64,000 nucleotides of DNA, taken from an uncultured Alphaproteobacteria bacterium (GTDB lineage Bacteria; Pseudomonadota; Alphaproteobacteria; SP197). The DNA is taken from the NCBI GenBank assembly GCA_958295695.1, contig OY282363.1, positions 1,177,156 through 1,241,155 on the forward strand, given 5' to 3'. Below the pieces are notes generated by a model. The model worked only from the letters and a program-made list of their open reading frames with translations, was not told the origin of the DNA and made no database searches. Below are positions 44,001 through 53,054 of the stretch, piece by piece (the first letter of the stretch is position 1; each line of letters begins with the position of its first letter). Position numbers and translations under genes: made by a program.

Positions 44001-45133
44001 GGGCCGTGCTTCATGAGGTGGCGCGCGATCACGACGTTCTGGATTTCCGTCGCGCCGTCGAGCCACTGGGCCATGCGCGCGCCCGCCAGATGCCGCGCGA
44101 CGGGATGGCCGTCGTCGACACGGAAGCCGCGCGCGCCCATCACCTGCATGCAGTCGCCGATCGCCTTCCAGGCGGCGCCCGTGGCGAACTTCTTGGCGTG
44201 CGCGCAGGCCACGGCCGCATCCTCCCCGGCGTCGAACAGCGTCGCGGCCCGGCGCGCGAGAAGGCGCGTCGCCTCGAGCGCCGTGGCGGCGTCGGCCAGC
44301 ATCCACCGAACGCCCTGGAAGTCGCCGATAGTCCGGTCGAAAGCCTGCCGTGACGCGACCGCTTCCAAGGCATGGCGCAGCGACGATTCCATCATGCCGC
44401 AGCACATCGCGGCCACGCCGGCCCGCGCGATGTCGATGCCGCGCATCGCCGCCTTGAAGGCCTCGCCGGGCGGATGGATCATCGCCCCGGCGGGAACGCG
44501 GACAGAGTCGAACCGGATGCCACAGACGCCGGCCGCATGGCCGCCCAGGAGACGGTAGGCCGGCTCCCGCGAAACCCCGGGTCGGTCGGCCTCGACCAGG
44601 AACGCCGCGATGCCGCGCCAGCCGAGATCGGGATCGGTCTGGGCGAAGACGTTGAGAAGGCCCGCGCCGACGCCGTTGGTGACCCAGGCCTTCGCGCCGT
44701 CGACGATCCAGTCGCCGCCATCGCGCCGGGCGCGGGTCCGGATCGCCGCCGCGTCGCTGCCGACGCCGGGCTCGGTCAGCAGAAACGCGCCCACGAGGCG
44801 GCCGGCCAGGAGGTCTTCGAGATACCGCGCCTTGTGGTCCTCGGCGCCCGCCGCGGCAAGGCCGGCCGTGACATTGACGTGGACCTCGAGCGCGAACGCC
44901 ACGCCCATGTCCTCCGCGGCGACGGCCCCGAGCGCTTCGGCCGCGCCGGCGAGGCCGAGTCCCAGCCCGCCCAGATCGCGGGGGACCATGAGGCCCGCGA
45001 GGCCGGCCTCGCCCGCGGCCGCGAACGCTTCCGCCGGATGGCGCCGGTCGCGCTCCCAGTCCCCGGCGCCGGTCCGCACGAGGTCGCGAAAGGCGTCGAG
45101 GCGCGCCGGGATGTCCGGGCCGGGAAGCGGCAT
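43997..45133 (-). CDS. Acyl-CoA dehydrogenase family protein
   Basis: 378 residues, standard length. Features: GLMVPRDLGGLGLGL, FLLTEPGVGSDAAAIRTRA, WIVDGAKAWVTNGVGA, and near the C-terminus QVMGARGFRVDDGHPVARHL with ARMAQWLDGATEIQNVVIAR. These make up the FAD-binding mid-domain and the C-terminal helical domain. It should introduce a double bond alpha-beta to the CoA thioester, or act on a related acyl substrate. First gene of a pair with SprT. Confidence 0.92.
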   Translation of the reverse strand: MPLPGPDIPARLDAFRDLVRTGAGDWERDRRHPAEAFAAAGEAGLAGLMVPRDLGGLGLGLAGAAEALGAVAAEDMGVAFALEVHVNVTAGLAAAGAEDHKARYLEDLLAGRLVGAFLLTEPGVGSDAAAIRTRARRDGGDWIVDGAKAWVTNGVGAGLLNVFAQTDPDLGWRGIAAFLVEADRPGVSREPAYRLLGGHAAGVCGIRFDSVRVPAGAMIHPPGEAFKAAMRGIDIARAGVAAMCCGMMESSLRHALEAVASRQAFDRTIGDFQGVRWMLADAATALEATRLLARRAATLFDAGEDAAVACAHAKKFATGAAWKAIGDCMQVMGARGFRVDDGHPVARHLAGARMAQWLDGATEIQNVVIARHLMKHGP

Positions 45134-45204
45134 GGCGTGTCCTCCATCGCTACGGCCCCGCGTATATCACTTCGGAGCGGGCGAGGCGGAGACCTTCTCC
45201 TCCT

Positions 45205-45855
45205 TCAACCGCCATCGGCTCTCCGCAGCGCGATGTCGCCGTACCAGGCGCGGGCGCGCTGGCCGCTGTTGTCGGCGTCGGTCATGACGGCGACGCCCTC
45301 GAGCCGGTCCACCTCGCGGCCGAACAGGCGGCGGAAGTCCTCGCGGAGATTGCGGCGGTAGCCGCGCCAGGCGCCGGCGCGGTCCGGCCCCGACTCGACC
45401 GCGACCATGCGCACCCGCGAGGTGAAGGGATTGGGCCAGTCCGCGCCGACGGGCGCGCGCGCCGCCCATACATAGCAGATCGCGAACGGCAGGCCGAACA
45501 TCCCCTCGCCCGGCGCGACGGCGTAGATCCGGGCCGCGAAGTCGTCGCCCGACTTGGCGCGCTCGTCCGCGACCGCGAGCGGCGCCTCGATTCGCCAGCG
45601 CCATTCGAGCACCGGGCGTTCCGCGAGGTCGATCTCGCGTTCCAGATAGAAGCTCGAGGCGGCGGCGTCGCTCTCGGCCTCCAGCGCCTTCAGGCCACCG
45701 GTCTCCACGATCCGGTAGCGGGTTTCGCCCTCGAAATGGCGGAACTCCCAGCCTTCCGTGTCGCCGGCCGAGAAACGGCCCAGCGCCAGCGGCTCCGCTC
45801 GGAGCGGGAGAGCCGCGAGCAGGAGAACCGCGAGCAGGGCGAGGCGGCGAGTCAT
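45205..45855 (-). CDS. DUF3047 family secreted protein
   Basis: 216 residues from ATG 45855. A signal peptide (MTRRLALLAVLLLAALPLRA) precedes a beta-rich domain. Family words: LEWRWRI, KSGDDFAARIYAV, ICYVWAA, and a C-terminal GVAVMTDADNSGQRARAWYGDI. Members are periplasmic, and the fold suggests carbohydrate binding, but function is unknown. Ends 71 bp from the acyl-CoA dehydrogenase start. Confidence 0.88.
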   Translation of the reverse strand: MTRRLALLAVLLLAALPLRAEPLALGRFSAGDTEGWEFRHFEGETRYRIVETGGLKALEAESDAAASSFYLEREIDLAERPVLEWRWRIEAPLAVADERAKSGDDFAARIYAVAPGEGMFGLPFAICYVWAARAPVGADWPNPFTSRVRMVAVESGPDRAGAWRGYRRNLREDFRRLFGREVDRLEGVAVMTDADNSGQRARAWYGDIALRRADGG

Positions 45856-45925
45856 GAAACGGCCCCATATCGCGGCCGGGTCCGGCCGCCACGCTTCCGG
45901 TCCGCTACACCGTTTCGAGAGCGGA

Positions 45926-46001
45926 TGGCGTCCCCAGGGGGACTCGAACCCCCGTTTTCGGCGTGAGAGGCCGATGTCCTGGGCCGCTAGACGATGGGGA
46001 C
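45926..46001 (-). tRNA. tRNA-Glu (anticodon CTC)
   Basis: 76 nt with encoded CCA at 45926-45928. Acceptor stem GTCCCCA/TGGGGAC, anticodon stem TCGGC/GCCGA with loop CTCTCAC (anticodon CTC), and T loop TTCGAGT pair correctly. Confidence 0.97.
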
Positions 46002-46152
46002 GCGGCGGCCAGCGCGGGTCGCGCCGGACGGTTGACATAGGGGATCGCGGAAGACCGGTCAACCGGCCGGCTTTCCTTCGCTTGCCGGATTCGCGTCCGT
46101 CGTGACAGACTCCGGCCGAAGAGACGCCACAGGGCGGGAGAGGGAGGTCCAG

Positions 46153-46815
46153 ATGGGTCGGATGATGGAGTTCGCGCGCCTCGATGGCGGCCGCACGAAG
46201 GGGTTTCTCGCCGAAGCCGGCGGCGACCGGCCCGGCGTCGTCGTGATCCAGGAGTGGTGGGGGCTCAACGACCAGATCCGCGGCGTGGCCGACCGTTTCG
46301 CGCGCGCGGGCTACAACGCGCTGGCGCCCGACCTCTACGAGGGCCGCGTCACCCAGGAGCCCGACGAGGCGAACCACATGATGTCGGGCCTCGATTTCCC
46401 GGGGGCGACGCACCAGGACCTGCGCGGCGCGGCGCAACATCTCCAGGGCGCCGGCAACGGCCGGGTCGCGGTGATGGGTTACTGCATGGGCGGCGCGTTG
46501 ACGATCGCCTCGGCCGTCCACGTTCCCGAGTGCGACGTGGCGGTCTGCTTCTACGGCATCCCACCCCGGGAGTTCGCGGACGCCTCGACCATCGCCGTTC
46601 CGTTCCAGGGCCATTTCGCCAACGACGACGACTGGTGCACGCCCGAGGCGGTCGATGCGCTGGAGGCCGACCTGAAGGCGGGCGGCGTCGAGCACGAGCT
46701 CTACCGCTACGACGCCGAGCACGCCTTCTGCAACGAGGTGAGCGACGCCTACCACGTGGCGAGCGCGCGGGAGTCCTGGTCCCGCATGGCGGACTTTCTC
46801 GCGGACAAGCTCTAG
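46153..46815 (+). CDS. Dienelactone hydrolase family protein
   Basis: 220 residues from ATG 46153, with GGAGG seven bases upstream. The nucleophile is C111 in VMGYCMGGAL, the family's G-x-C-x-G-G elbow, with E34 in VVIQEWWGLN, an Asp in FANDDDWCTPE and His in YDAEHAFCNE. These match carboxymethylenebutenolidase-type enzymes. A cytoplasmic thiol-type hydrolase is expected; true substrate unknown. Confidence 0.92.
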   Translation: MGRMMEFARLDGGRTKGFLAEAGGDRPGVVVIQEWWGLNDQIRGVADRFARAGYNALAPDLYEGRVTQEPDEANHMMSGLDFPGATHQDLRGAAQHLQGAGNGRVAVMGYCMGGALTIASAVHVPECDVAVCFYGIPPREFADASTIAVPFQGHFANDDDWCTPEAVDALEADLKAGGVEHELYRYDAEHAFCNEVSDAYHVASARESWSRMADFLADKL

Positions 46816-47137
46816 CCGCGATCTTTCGACAGGTTGTCCACTTGGCTCTGGGTTGGAAAGCCGGCGGTCGCGGATCGTCCGCTTCCGGGGAGGGCCGGAC
46901 GGACGTTCGCAAGGCCGTGCGCCCGATCCGCCGCGGTCGAGGGGCGTTTGGTGAATGGCCCCCCGGTAGCGCCCTCGCGGGGGCGCGTATCGAAGGGGCG
47001 TCCCCTTCGATACGCGCGGGGCCGTTCCTCGATACGGTCCTTCGGGCCGCCTCGGGATGAGGGAAGGAGAGAGGGGGAAGAAACCCGGTTTCCCCTTCGG
47101 GGCTTCCGTCCCGCCCGCGTCCGGGCGGGACGGCTCC
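46816..47137. repeat. Intergenic region with dispersed element (copy 4)
   Basis: 322 bp between converging genes with no supported gene. From about 46978 to 47072 it contains GCGTATCGAAGGGGCGTCC, CCTTCGATACGCGCGGGGCC, CGATACGGTCCTTCGGGCC and CCTCGGGATGAGGGAAGG. GCGTATCGAAGGGG and CCCCTTCGATACGC form a perfect 14-bp inverted repeat with only four bases between, able to form a strong hairpin and possibly to terminate both genes. Confidence 0.65.
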
Positions 47138-48271
47138 TTACCCGTCCGCCGGCGGGGCCGGCTGGTCGTTGGTGTGGCAGTGCGCGCCGCCGCCCGCGGC
47201 CCAGGATTCCAGCATCTCGATGACGTGGACGTCGCGCCCGGGGAAGTAGGTCTCCAGCCTCGCCCTGGCCGCCGCGTCGGCTTCCGGGTGGCCGAAGCCC
47301 ACGGCGACGACGAAGCCGTCGCCCACCAGCCAGTTCATGTAGTTCGTGTCGAATGTCCGGCCCCGGTGCTCCACCGTGGCCTCGACCGGGTCGCGGATCA
47401 CGGTGAAGCCCGCCCGCGCGACGGTCCGCGCGGCGGCGTCGAAGACCCCGGCCGTCGCGTCGCCGGGCGCGGCGCAGGCGGCGGCCCCGGCGCATTGGGC
47501 CACGACGACGGTGGAGGCGTCGATGAAGCGGGCGATGCCGTCGATGTGGCCGTTCGTCAGGTCGCCGGGCGGGACGCCCTCGATGAAGACCACCTTCGAG
47601 ACGCCGAAATGCCGCTTGAGGTCGGCCTCGGCCCGTTCCCTGGTGTAGCCGGCGTTGCGGCGCGGATCGCCGATCACGCTCCAGTTGAGCATGACGGCGC
47701 CCGCGCCGTTGAACTCCAGGTTGCCGCGCTCGTGCACGACGCCGACCTCCTCGACCGGCAGGCCGGCGGCCCGCGCGACCTCGGTCGGCACGCGGTCGTC
47801 GAGGCGGTAGGGGACGCCGGCGCCGAACGCGCCGCCCCAGGCGTCGAAGCCCCAGTCCTGGACGCGCACCGCGCCGTCCTCCACCACGTAGACCGGGCCG
47901 TTGTCGCGCATCCAGGCGCTGTCGCTGGCGATCCCACGCCAGCGGATGTTGGGATGGTCCGGGTCGCCGCCCTCGCGCTCGATCGCCGCGCGAGCCTCCG
48001 CCCGGACGGCGGGAGAGGCGGCGAGGATATGCAGCGTCTCGTAGCGCGCGATCGCGGTCGACATCCTGGCGAACGCCGTCTCGTAGGATTTCTCCCAGCG
48101 GCCGGGCCACTGCAGCCAGATCGCCTCCTGCGGCTCCCACTCGGCGGGGACGCGCCGGGACGGGGCCGCCCCGTCCGGGGCGAGGGACGCGCCGGCGGTC
48201 ACGACCGCTCCGCACAGCAGGGCTGCGAGGCGGACGGCCCGGCGGGTCCGCCGCCGAGGGCTGTCGGGCAT
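47138..48271 (-). CDS. Secreted agmatine deiminase / peptidyl-arginine deiminase-like enzyme
   Basis: 377 residues. An N-terminal Arg-rich signal peptide (RLAALLCGAVVTAGASLA) precedes the catalytic domain. Active-site features: SAWMRDNGPVYVV (Asp), GHIDGIARFID (His and Asp), and C365 in GGGAHCHTNDQP. The fold is that of the PAD_porph/agmatine deiminase family, which hydrolyses guanidine to ureido groups. Cytoplasmic agmatine deiminases lack a signal; the exported form may act on peptidyl or external arginine derivatives. Both options remain open. Confidence 0.88.
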   Translation of the reverse strand: MPDSPRRRTRRAVRLAALLCGAVVTAGASLAPDGAAPSRRVPAEWEPQEAIWLQWPGRWEKSYETAFARMSTAIARYETLHILAASPAVRAEARAAIEREGGDPDHPNIRWRGIASDSAWMRDNGPVYVVEDGAVRVQDWGFDAWGGAFGAGVPYRLDDRVPTEVARAAGLPVEEVGVVHERGNLEFNGAGAVMLNWSVIGDPRRNAGYTRERAEADLKRHFGVSKVVFIEGVPPGDLTNGHIDGIARFIDASTVVVAQCAGAAACAAPGDATAGVFDAAARTVARAGFTVIRDPVEATVEHRGRTFDTNYMNWLVGDGFVVAVGFGHPEADAAARARLETYFPGRDVHVIEMLESWAAGGGAHCHTNDQPAPPADG

Positions 48272-48310
48272 GGCGTCGCTCCTTTCTCCGGCGCGGACAT
48301 GGCGCGGCCG

Positions 48311-50032
48311 TCACTCCCCATGGACCGGCAGCAGCACGTGGGACGGCCGCGCCATGTCGTGGAACACGGTCTGGGTCGCCGTCACGGGCGCGTCGCCCTC
48401 GCCGAGGGCCTCGCCCGTGTTGAGGTTGCGGTCGTAGCGGTTGAAGTTGCTCGACGACACCTCGACGCGCAGCCGGTGGCCGGGCCCGAGCGCGTAGCTC
48501 GTCGACCACAGGTCGATCTCGAGGGCGTAGACCGCGCCGGGCTCCATCGACGCCGCGCGGTCGAGCCCGTCGCGGTAGCGGCAGCGGAGGATGCCGTCCT
48601 GGATCAGGTTCGCGCCGCCGTCGGGGGCGACGTCGACGAGGCACGCCGTGACGTCGGTGTCGACCGCGCTCGACGCGAAATGCAGATGGGCCGCGACCGG
48701 CCCCGTCAACTCGATCCCCTCGTCGAAGGGCTCGCTCGTGTAGACCAGCACGTCGGGGCGCGCTTCCACGGCGCGCCGGTCCGTCATCTCGCCGGCGAGC
48801 GCCCAGCAATCGTAGGCGACCGTTTCCGCGACGGGATCGGCGGGGTCGTAGACAAAGCTGTCGGGGGGCTCGTCGGCGGCCGGCGCGTCGCCGCTCAGCC
48901 GGCCGTCCGAGCGCAGGTAGAACGGCGTCATGCGGGCGCCGGGAGGCGGCCATCCGGCGCAGTCGCGCCAGACGTCCTTGCCCATCGCGTAGTAGCGCAC
49001 CGGGCCCGCCGCCCCGAAGCCGTTGTCGAGGCCCATGAGGTAGCGGTCGAAGAAGGCGCTGAACGTGTCCCAGCGCGCCTCGGCCGTGCCCGGCGCCACG
49101 GCCAGCAACCCGACCCGGTGGAGCCTGTCGGCGGTGCCTTCGTGGTCCCAGGGCCCGATGAAGAGGTGCTGGTTGGCCGCGTCCTCGTTGTTGGCCGCCA
49201 TCGCGCGCCAGTCGGCGATGGTGGGGCCCAGGTAGTTGTCGTACCACCCGCCCCAGTGCAGCACGGGAATGCGGATCGACTCGTAGCCCGCGAGCAGGCT
49301 GTGCGCCTCCCAGAAGGGCGACGGCAGCGGGTTGGCCATCAGGTCGTCGAAGTAGCCCGAGGGCGCTCTGGCGGCGTTCGCCATGTCCTTGAGCGGCAGA
49401 TGCCAGCAATCGAGCTTCGACAGGTCCTGGTAGGTCCGGTCGGCCATCGAGATCGCCCAGACGCCGACCGTGTTGAGCTGGAGGCAGCCATGGCGCATCG
49501 TCGCGCGGTAGCGGTCCAGGCTGATGTCGCCCGGCGCGACGCAGGCCAGCGCGGGATGGCCGCCCACCGCGCCGGCGTAGCTCGTGAAGCCGAAGTAGCT
49601 CTCGCCCCACATCCCGACCCGGCCGTTCGACCAGGGCTGCCGCGCGATCCAGTCGACGGTGTCGTAGCCGTCGGGCGTCTCGGCGGCCGCGAGGTTGGGC
49701 TCGAAACGGCCTTCCGACCCCCACTTGCCCCGCACATCCTGCACCGCCGCCGCATATCCCTTGCGCACCCAGTAGCCGGCGATGGCCGGCATGAAGCAGT
49801 AGGGCTCCGTCTTGCCGTAGGGCATCCGGGTGAGGATCGTGGGGAAGGGGCCGTCGCCCGCCGGAAGGTAGACATCCGTGGCGAGCCCGACGCCATCGCG
49901 CATCGGGACCATGAGGTCGGACATCGCCGCTCCCGGTTCGGCCCGGTCCGGCGTCGCCGAGGGAATCCGGTCCCAGGCCGGGGCCCGGCGCTTCTCGTCC
50001 TTGGCCCGGAGCATCCTTGCCCGGTCGTTCAC
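48311..50032 (-). CDS. CocE/NonD family hydrolase (X-Pro dipeptidyl-peptidase S15 type)
   Basis: 573 residues from GTG 50032, preceded by GGAGG eight bases upstream; ATG 50047 is an alternative. Words of the family: VPMRDGVGLATDVYLP, TRMPYGKTEP, GYDTVDWIARQPWSNGRVGM with the nucleophile Ser in GESYFG, and LHWGGWYDNY. The C-terminal jelly-roll domain ends in RVEVSSSNFNRYDRN. Such enzymes cleave esters or amides (cocaine esterase, alpha-amino acid ester hydrolase). No signal peptide is visible. Substrate unknown. Confidence 0.9.
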   Translation of the reverse strand: MNDRARMLRAKDEKRRAPAWDRIPSATPDRAEPGAAMSDLMVPMRDGVGLATDVYLPAGDGPFPTILTRMPYGKTEPYCFMPAIAGYWVRKGYAAAVQDVRGKWGSEGRFEPNLAAAETPDGYDTVDWIARQPWSNGRVGMWGESYFGFTSYAGAVGGHPALACVAPGDISLDRYRATMRHGCLQLNTVGVWAISMADRTYQDLSKLDCWHLPLKDMANAARAPSGYFDDLMANPLPSPFWEAHSLLAGYESIRIPVLHWGGWYDNYLGPTIADWRAMAANNEDAANQHLFIGPWDHEGTADRLHRVGLLAVAPGTAEARWDTFSAFFDRYLMGLDNGFGAAGPVRYYAMGKDVWRDCAGWPPPGARMTPFYLRSDGRLSGDAPAADEPPDSFVYDPADPVAETVAYDCWALAGEMTDRRAVEARPDVLVYTSEPFDEGIELTGPVAAHLHFASSAVDTDVTACLVDVAPDGGANLIQDGILRCRYRDGLDRAASMEPGAVYALEIDLWSTSYALGPGHRLRVEVSSSNFNRYDRNLNTGEALGEGDAPVTATQTVFHDMARPSHVLLPVHGE

Positions 50033-50159
50033 GGCTCCGTCCTCCATCGCCCGCGGCCGGACGCAGTCTAAGGCCCCGGGCCCCGGCTGGGGAACCGGCG
50101 TGGCGACGCCCGCCCCCCCGGCGTGTATCCTGCGCCGGAGCGGAAGGGGAGCGCGATTC

Positions 50160-51194
50160 ATGAAGGCCGCCCGGTTGCACGCAGGCGCGACGGCGCTCTC
50201 GATCGACGAGGTCGCGACGCCCGAGCCGGGGCCCGGCGAGGTGCGGGTGGCGATCCGCCGCGCCTTCGTCGCGCCCTTCCAAGTCTCGTTGATCGCTGGC
50301 GGCGGCGGGTTCGTCACGCCGAAACGGCCGTTCAGCCCCGGCCTCGACGGCGTCGGCCGCGTGGACGCCGTCGGCGAGGGGGTCGCCGGCCTGGTGGCCG
50401 GCGAGCGCGTCTACTGCGACAACTTCCACCGGTCCGGGCGGGTCGGCGCGCCGGACGACGCGTGCTTCCTGGGGAACTTCGCGGTCGGCGCCGAAAGCGC
50501 CGCCATGCTTTCGCGCTGGCCCGCGGGATCGTTCGCGCGGATGGCGCTCTACCCGGCCGAGTGCGTCATCCCCATCGACCGGGACCTGGCCTGCGACGAC
50601 GGTGTGCTGACCCGCCTCGGGTGGCTCGGCACGGCCTATGGCGCCTTCCGGAAAGTCGGCGTCCATGCCGGGCAGGACATCGCCGTGCTGGGCGCCACGG
50701 GGGCCGTCGGATCGAGCGCCGTGATGGTGGCGCTCGCCATGGGCGCCCGCCGCGTCCACGCCCTCGGGCGGCGCGAAGCGGTGCTCGACGAGCTCGCGGG
50801 CCTCGATTCGCGGGTGGCCGCGGCGAAGGCCCTGCCGGCGGACGCGCGCGTCCATGTGGCCTTCACGTCCATCGAGGGCGACGACGCCGCGCCGGTCGAG
50901 GCGATGCTGCCGCACATCCGGCCGCGCGGCGCGCTCGTCGTCGCGGCCTCGGTGGAAAGCCCGATGGCCGTGCCGCTGGGTCTCCTTCTCGGCAACGACA
51001 TCGCGATCCGCGGCTCCCTGTGGTTCGAGCGCGGGGACATCGCCGACCTGCTCGCCATGATCGGCTCGGGCGTGCTCGACCTCTCCCCGGTCCGGCTCCG
51101 GGAGTATCCGCTCCGCGATGTCGCGCGGGCGCTCGAAGCCGTCGCGGCGCGGCCCAGCGGCCTGGAGCAGGTCGTGCTTCGCTGCGACGGCTGA
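50160..51194 (+). CDS. Medium-chain dehydrogenase/reductase (quinone oxidoreductase-like)
   Basis: 344 residues from ATG 50160. A GroES-like N-terminal domain is followed by the nucleotide-binding VLGATGAVGSSAVMVALAMG. Zinc ligands of true alcohol dehydrogenases are absent at the usual places, so a zinc-free quinone-oxidoreductase-type enzyme is likely. The C-terminus (REYPLRDVARALEAV) is typical. Followed after 17 bp by a decayed hydrolase gene, perhaps once its partner. Confidence 0.82.
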   Translation: MKAARLHAGATALSIDEVATPEPGPGEVRVAIRRAFVAPFQVSLIAGGGGFVTPKRPFSPGLDGVGRVDAVGEGVAGLVAGERVYCDNFHRSGRVGAPDDACFLGNFAVGAESAAMLSRWPAGSFARMALYPAECVIPIDRDLACDDGVLTRLGWLGTAYGAFRKVGVHAGQDIAVLGATGAVGSSAVMVALAMGARRVHALGRREAVLDELAGLDSRVAAAKALPADARVHVAFTSIEGDDAAPVEAMLPHIRPRGALVVAASVESPMAVPLGLLLGNDIAIRGSLWFERGDIADLLAMIGSGVLDLSPVRLREYPLRDVARALEAVAARPSGLEQVVLRCDG

Positions 51195-51211
51195 ACCGGG
51201 GCGGGCGGACC

Positions 51212-52082
51212 ATGGAGAAGCGGATCTGGCGCGGTCTCGCCGCCGCGGAGGTCGACCGGCAGTACGCCCCGAGGAAGCTGCGTCCGTCCTACGGGACGGG
51301 CATGGCGCCGCGCTGGGTCGAGAGTTCGGCCGCCTATCGCGGGGACCATCCGGGCGCGCTCGTCGATCTCGCCTACGGCCCGGGACCGTTTCGACCTCTT
51401 TCCGGCGGTCCGGCCCGCCGGGCCCTTCGTCGTCTACATCCACGGCGGCTACTGGCGGCGCGGGGACAAACGGTCTACTCGGCGCCGGCGCGGCCCTTCA
51501 ACGAGGCCGGCGTGGACGTGGCCCTCGTCAACTACCCGCTCTGCCCGTCCGTGCGCCTTTCGCGGATCGCGCCCCGCGTCCGCCGGGCGGTCGCGCATCT
51601 CTGGCGGGAGGCGCGCGACCTCGGCTGTCCCCGCGAGAGATTCTGCGTCGCCGGCCATTCGGCGGGCGGCCATCCGGCCGCGGAGACGATGGCGACCGAC
51701 TGGACCGCGGAGGCGGCCGACCTTCCCGCCGGCACGATCGACGACGCCATGCCGTCGTCCGGCGTCTTCGATTTCCGGCCGATGCTCCACTGCTCCGAGA
51801 ACGAGGGCCTCCGGCTGGACGCCGGGGAAGCGGAACGCGCCGGCGTCCTCGGCCGGCCGATGACGACGGACGCGCCCCAGCTCGTCGTCTGGGGAGCGCT
51901 GGAAACGCCCGAGCTGGATCCGCCGGTCGCGGGACTACGCGGCCGCGGTCCGGTCCCCGGCGCGCCGGGTCGAGACGTACGAGGTTCCCGGGGCGGACCA
52001 TTTCGACGTGGTCGACGCGCTCGCGGACGGCCGGAGCGAGCTGTGCCGGCTGGCCGTCGCCCTGTTCCGGGGGCGGTCCTGA
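51212..52082 (+). pseudogene. Alpha/beta hydrolase (arylformamidase-like), broken by three frameshifts
   Basis: Begins at ATG 51212 with MEKRIWRGLAAAEVDRQYAP. Near 51385 the frame changes: the oxyanion-hole segment FVVYIHGGYWRRGDK is encoded in a different frame. Near 51470 the first frame resumes (FNEAGVDVALVNYPLCP, then the nucleophile elbow FCVAGHSAGGH). Near 51930 it is lost again, and the catalytic His with its context (EVPGADHFDVVDALADG) is in another frame ending at TGA 52080-52082. Three indels in 870 bp point to a pseudogene; sequencing error could explain one or two but hardly all. The intact form would be about 288 residues. Confidence 0.75.
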
Positions 52083-52112
52083 CGGACGGGTCCCGCGGCG
52101 GCGGCCGGGGCG

Positions 52113-52859
52113 TCACACCAGGTGCTGGCCGCCGGTCATCATGATCTCCGTGCCGGAGACATAGGCGCTGTCGCCGCCGCAGAGATAGAAGATCGCGCCG
52201 GCGACCTCGTCGGGCGTTCCCATGCGGCCCAGGGGGATGCGGGGCACGAGGTCGTCGTATTCGGGCGACAGCATGGCCGTCTCGATCTCGCCGGGCGCCA
52301 CGGCGTTCACCCGGACGTTGAGATGGGCGAACTCGCAGGCCATCTCGCGGGTGAGCGCCGACAGGGCGGCCTTCGAGCAGGCGTAGGCGCTGCCGGCGAA
52401 CGGATGGACGCGATGGCCGGCGATGGACGTCACGTTGACGACCGCGCCCCGGCCGCGATGGAGCGGCGCGGCGAACCCCCGCGCCAGGGCCAGCGGCGCG
52501 AAGACGTTGAGCTCGAAAACCTCGCGCCAGTGGTCCAGACCGCCGTTGAGCGTGCCGAGCCGCTCCTTGAAGGATGTCTTGGGCGAGACCCCGGCGTTGT
52601 TGACCAGGGCGTGAACGGGACCGTCGCCGATGAAGGCGTTGGCCTCGTCGACGAACGCGCCGATGCTGGCCTGGCGGGCCAAGTCCGTCGGGATGTGGAG
52701 ATGGGGCGAGTCCTCGGCCTTGCGGTCGAGCGGGATGTCGTCGCGCGAGCAACTGATGACGCGCCAGCCCTCGCGCGCGAAGCGGATGACCGTTTGGTGG
52801 CCGATGCCGCGGCTGGCGCCGGTGACGACGACCGTCTTCATGGCGTCGGGGTCGCCCAT
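52113..52859 (-). CDS. Short-chain dehydrogenase/reductase
   Basis: 248 residues from ATG 52859 with GGAG nine bases upstream; ATG 52841 (MKTVVVTG) is an alternative. Cofactor loop TGASRGIG (13-20), NNAG (87-90), S145, Y159-x3-K163 and the C-terminal YVSGTEIMMTGG are intact, so it should be an active classical SDR. Its first 15 codons and the 120 bp upstream are copied at 57231-57400, and a shorter piece at 58230. It diverges from the restriction-modification gene. Confidence 0.9.
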   Translation of the reverse strand: MGDPDAMKTVVVTGASRGIGHQTVIRFAREGWRVISCSRDDIPLDRKAEDSPHLHIPTDLARQASIGAFVDEANAFIGDGPVHALVNNAGVSPKTSFKERLGTLNGGLDHWREVFELNVFAPLALARGFAAPLHRGRGAVVNVTSIAGHRVHPFAGSAYACSKAALSALTREMACEFAHLNVRVNAVAPGEIETAMLSPEYDDLVPRIPLGRMGTPDEVAGAIFYLCGGDSAYVSGTEIMMTGGQHLV

Positions 52860-52983
52860 CTGGTCTCCGGCGGTGGATCGCGTATGCTCCCTTCTCTCCC
52901 TTGCCGCCGCCGAAATCAACCGCCGTGGGACCCGGCGGAACGCGCGCCGGGGCGGGGACGGCCGGTTGGCGCGCGCTTGCAAG
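52815..52983. repeat. Direct repeat, copy 1 (SDR gene 5' end and upstream)
   Basis: This 170-bp stretch recurs at 57231-57400 with roughly 90% identity. The best conserved block starts CCCTTGCCGCCGCCGAAATC (52908) and continues for over 50 bp without a change. The two copies flank the restriction-modification gene and the membrane-protein gene. Confidence 0.85.
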
Positions 52984-53054
52984 CCGGGACGGGCTCGTCC
53001 ACGACGGAACGAACGCGAAACCGGCGGACGCGGAGAAGGAGTGAAGGGGGTCCG

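Noticed and set aside
46812-51443. A 1543-residue minus-strand frame across several genes
   Set aside because: Arg/Pro/Gly-rich antisense or shifted reading of the deiminase, CocE and dehydrogenase genes, which have motifs in their own frames.
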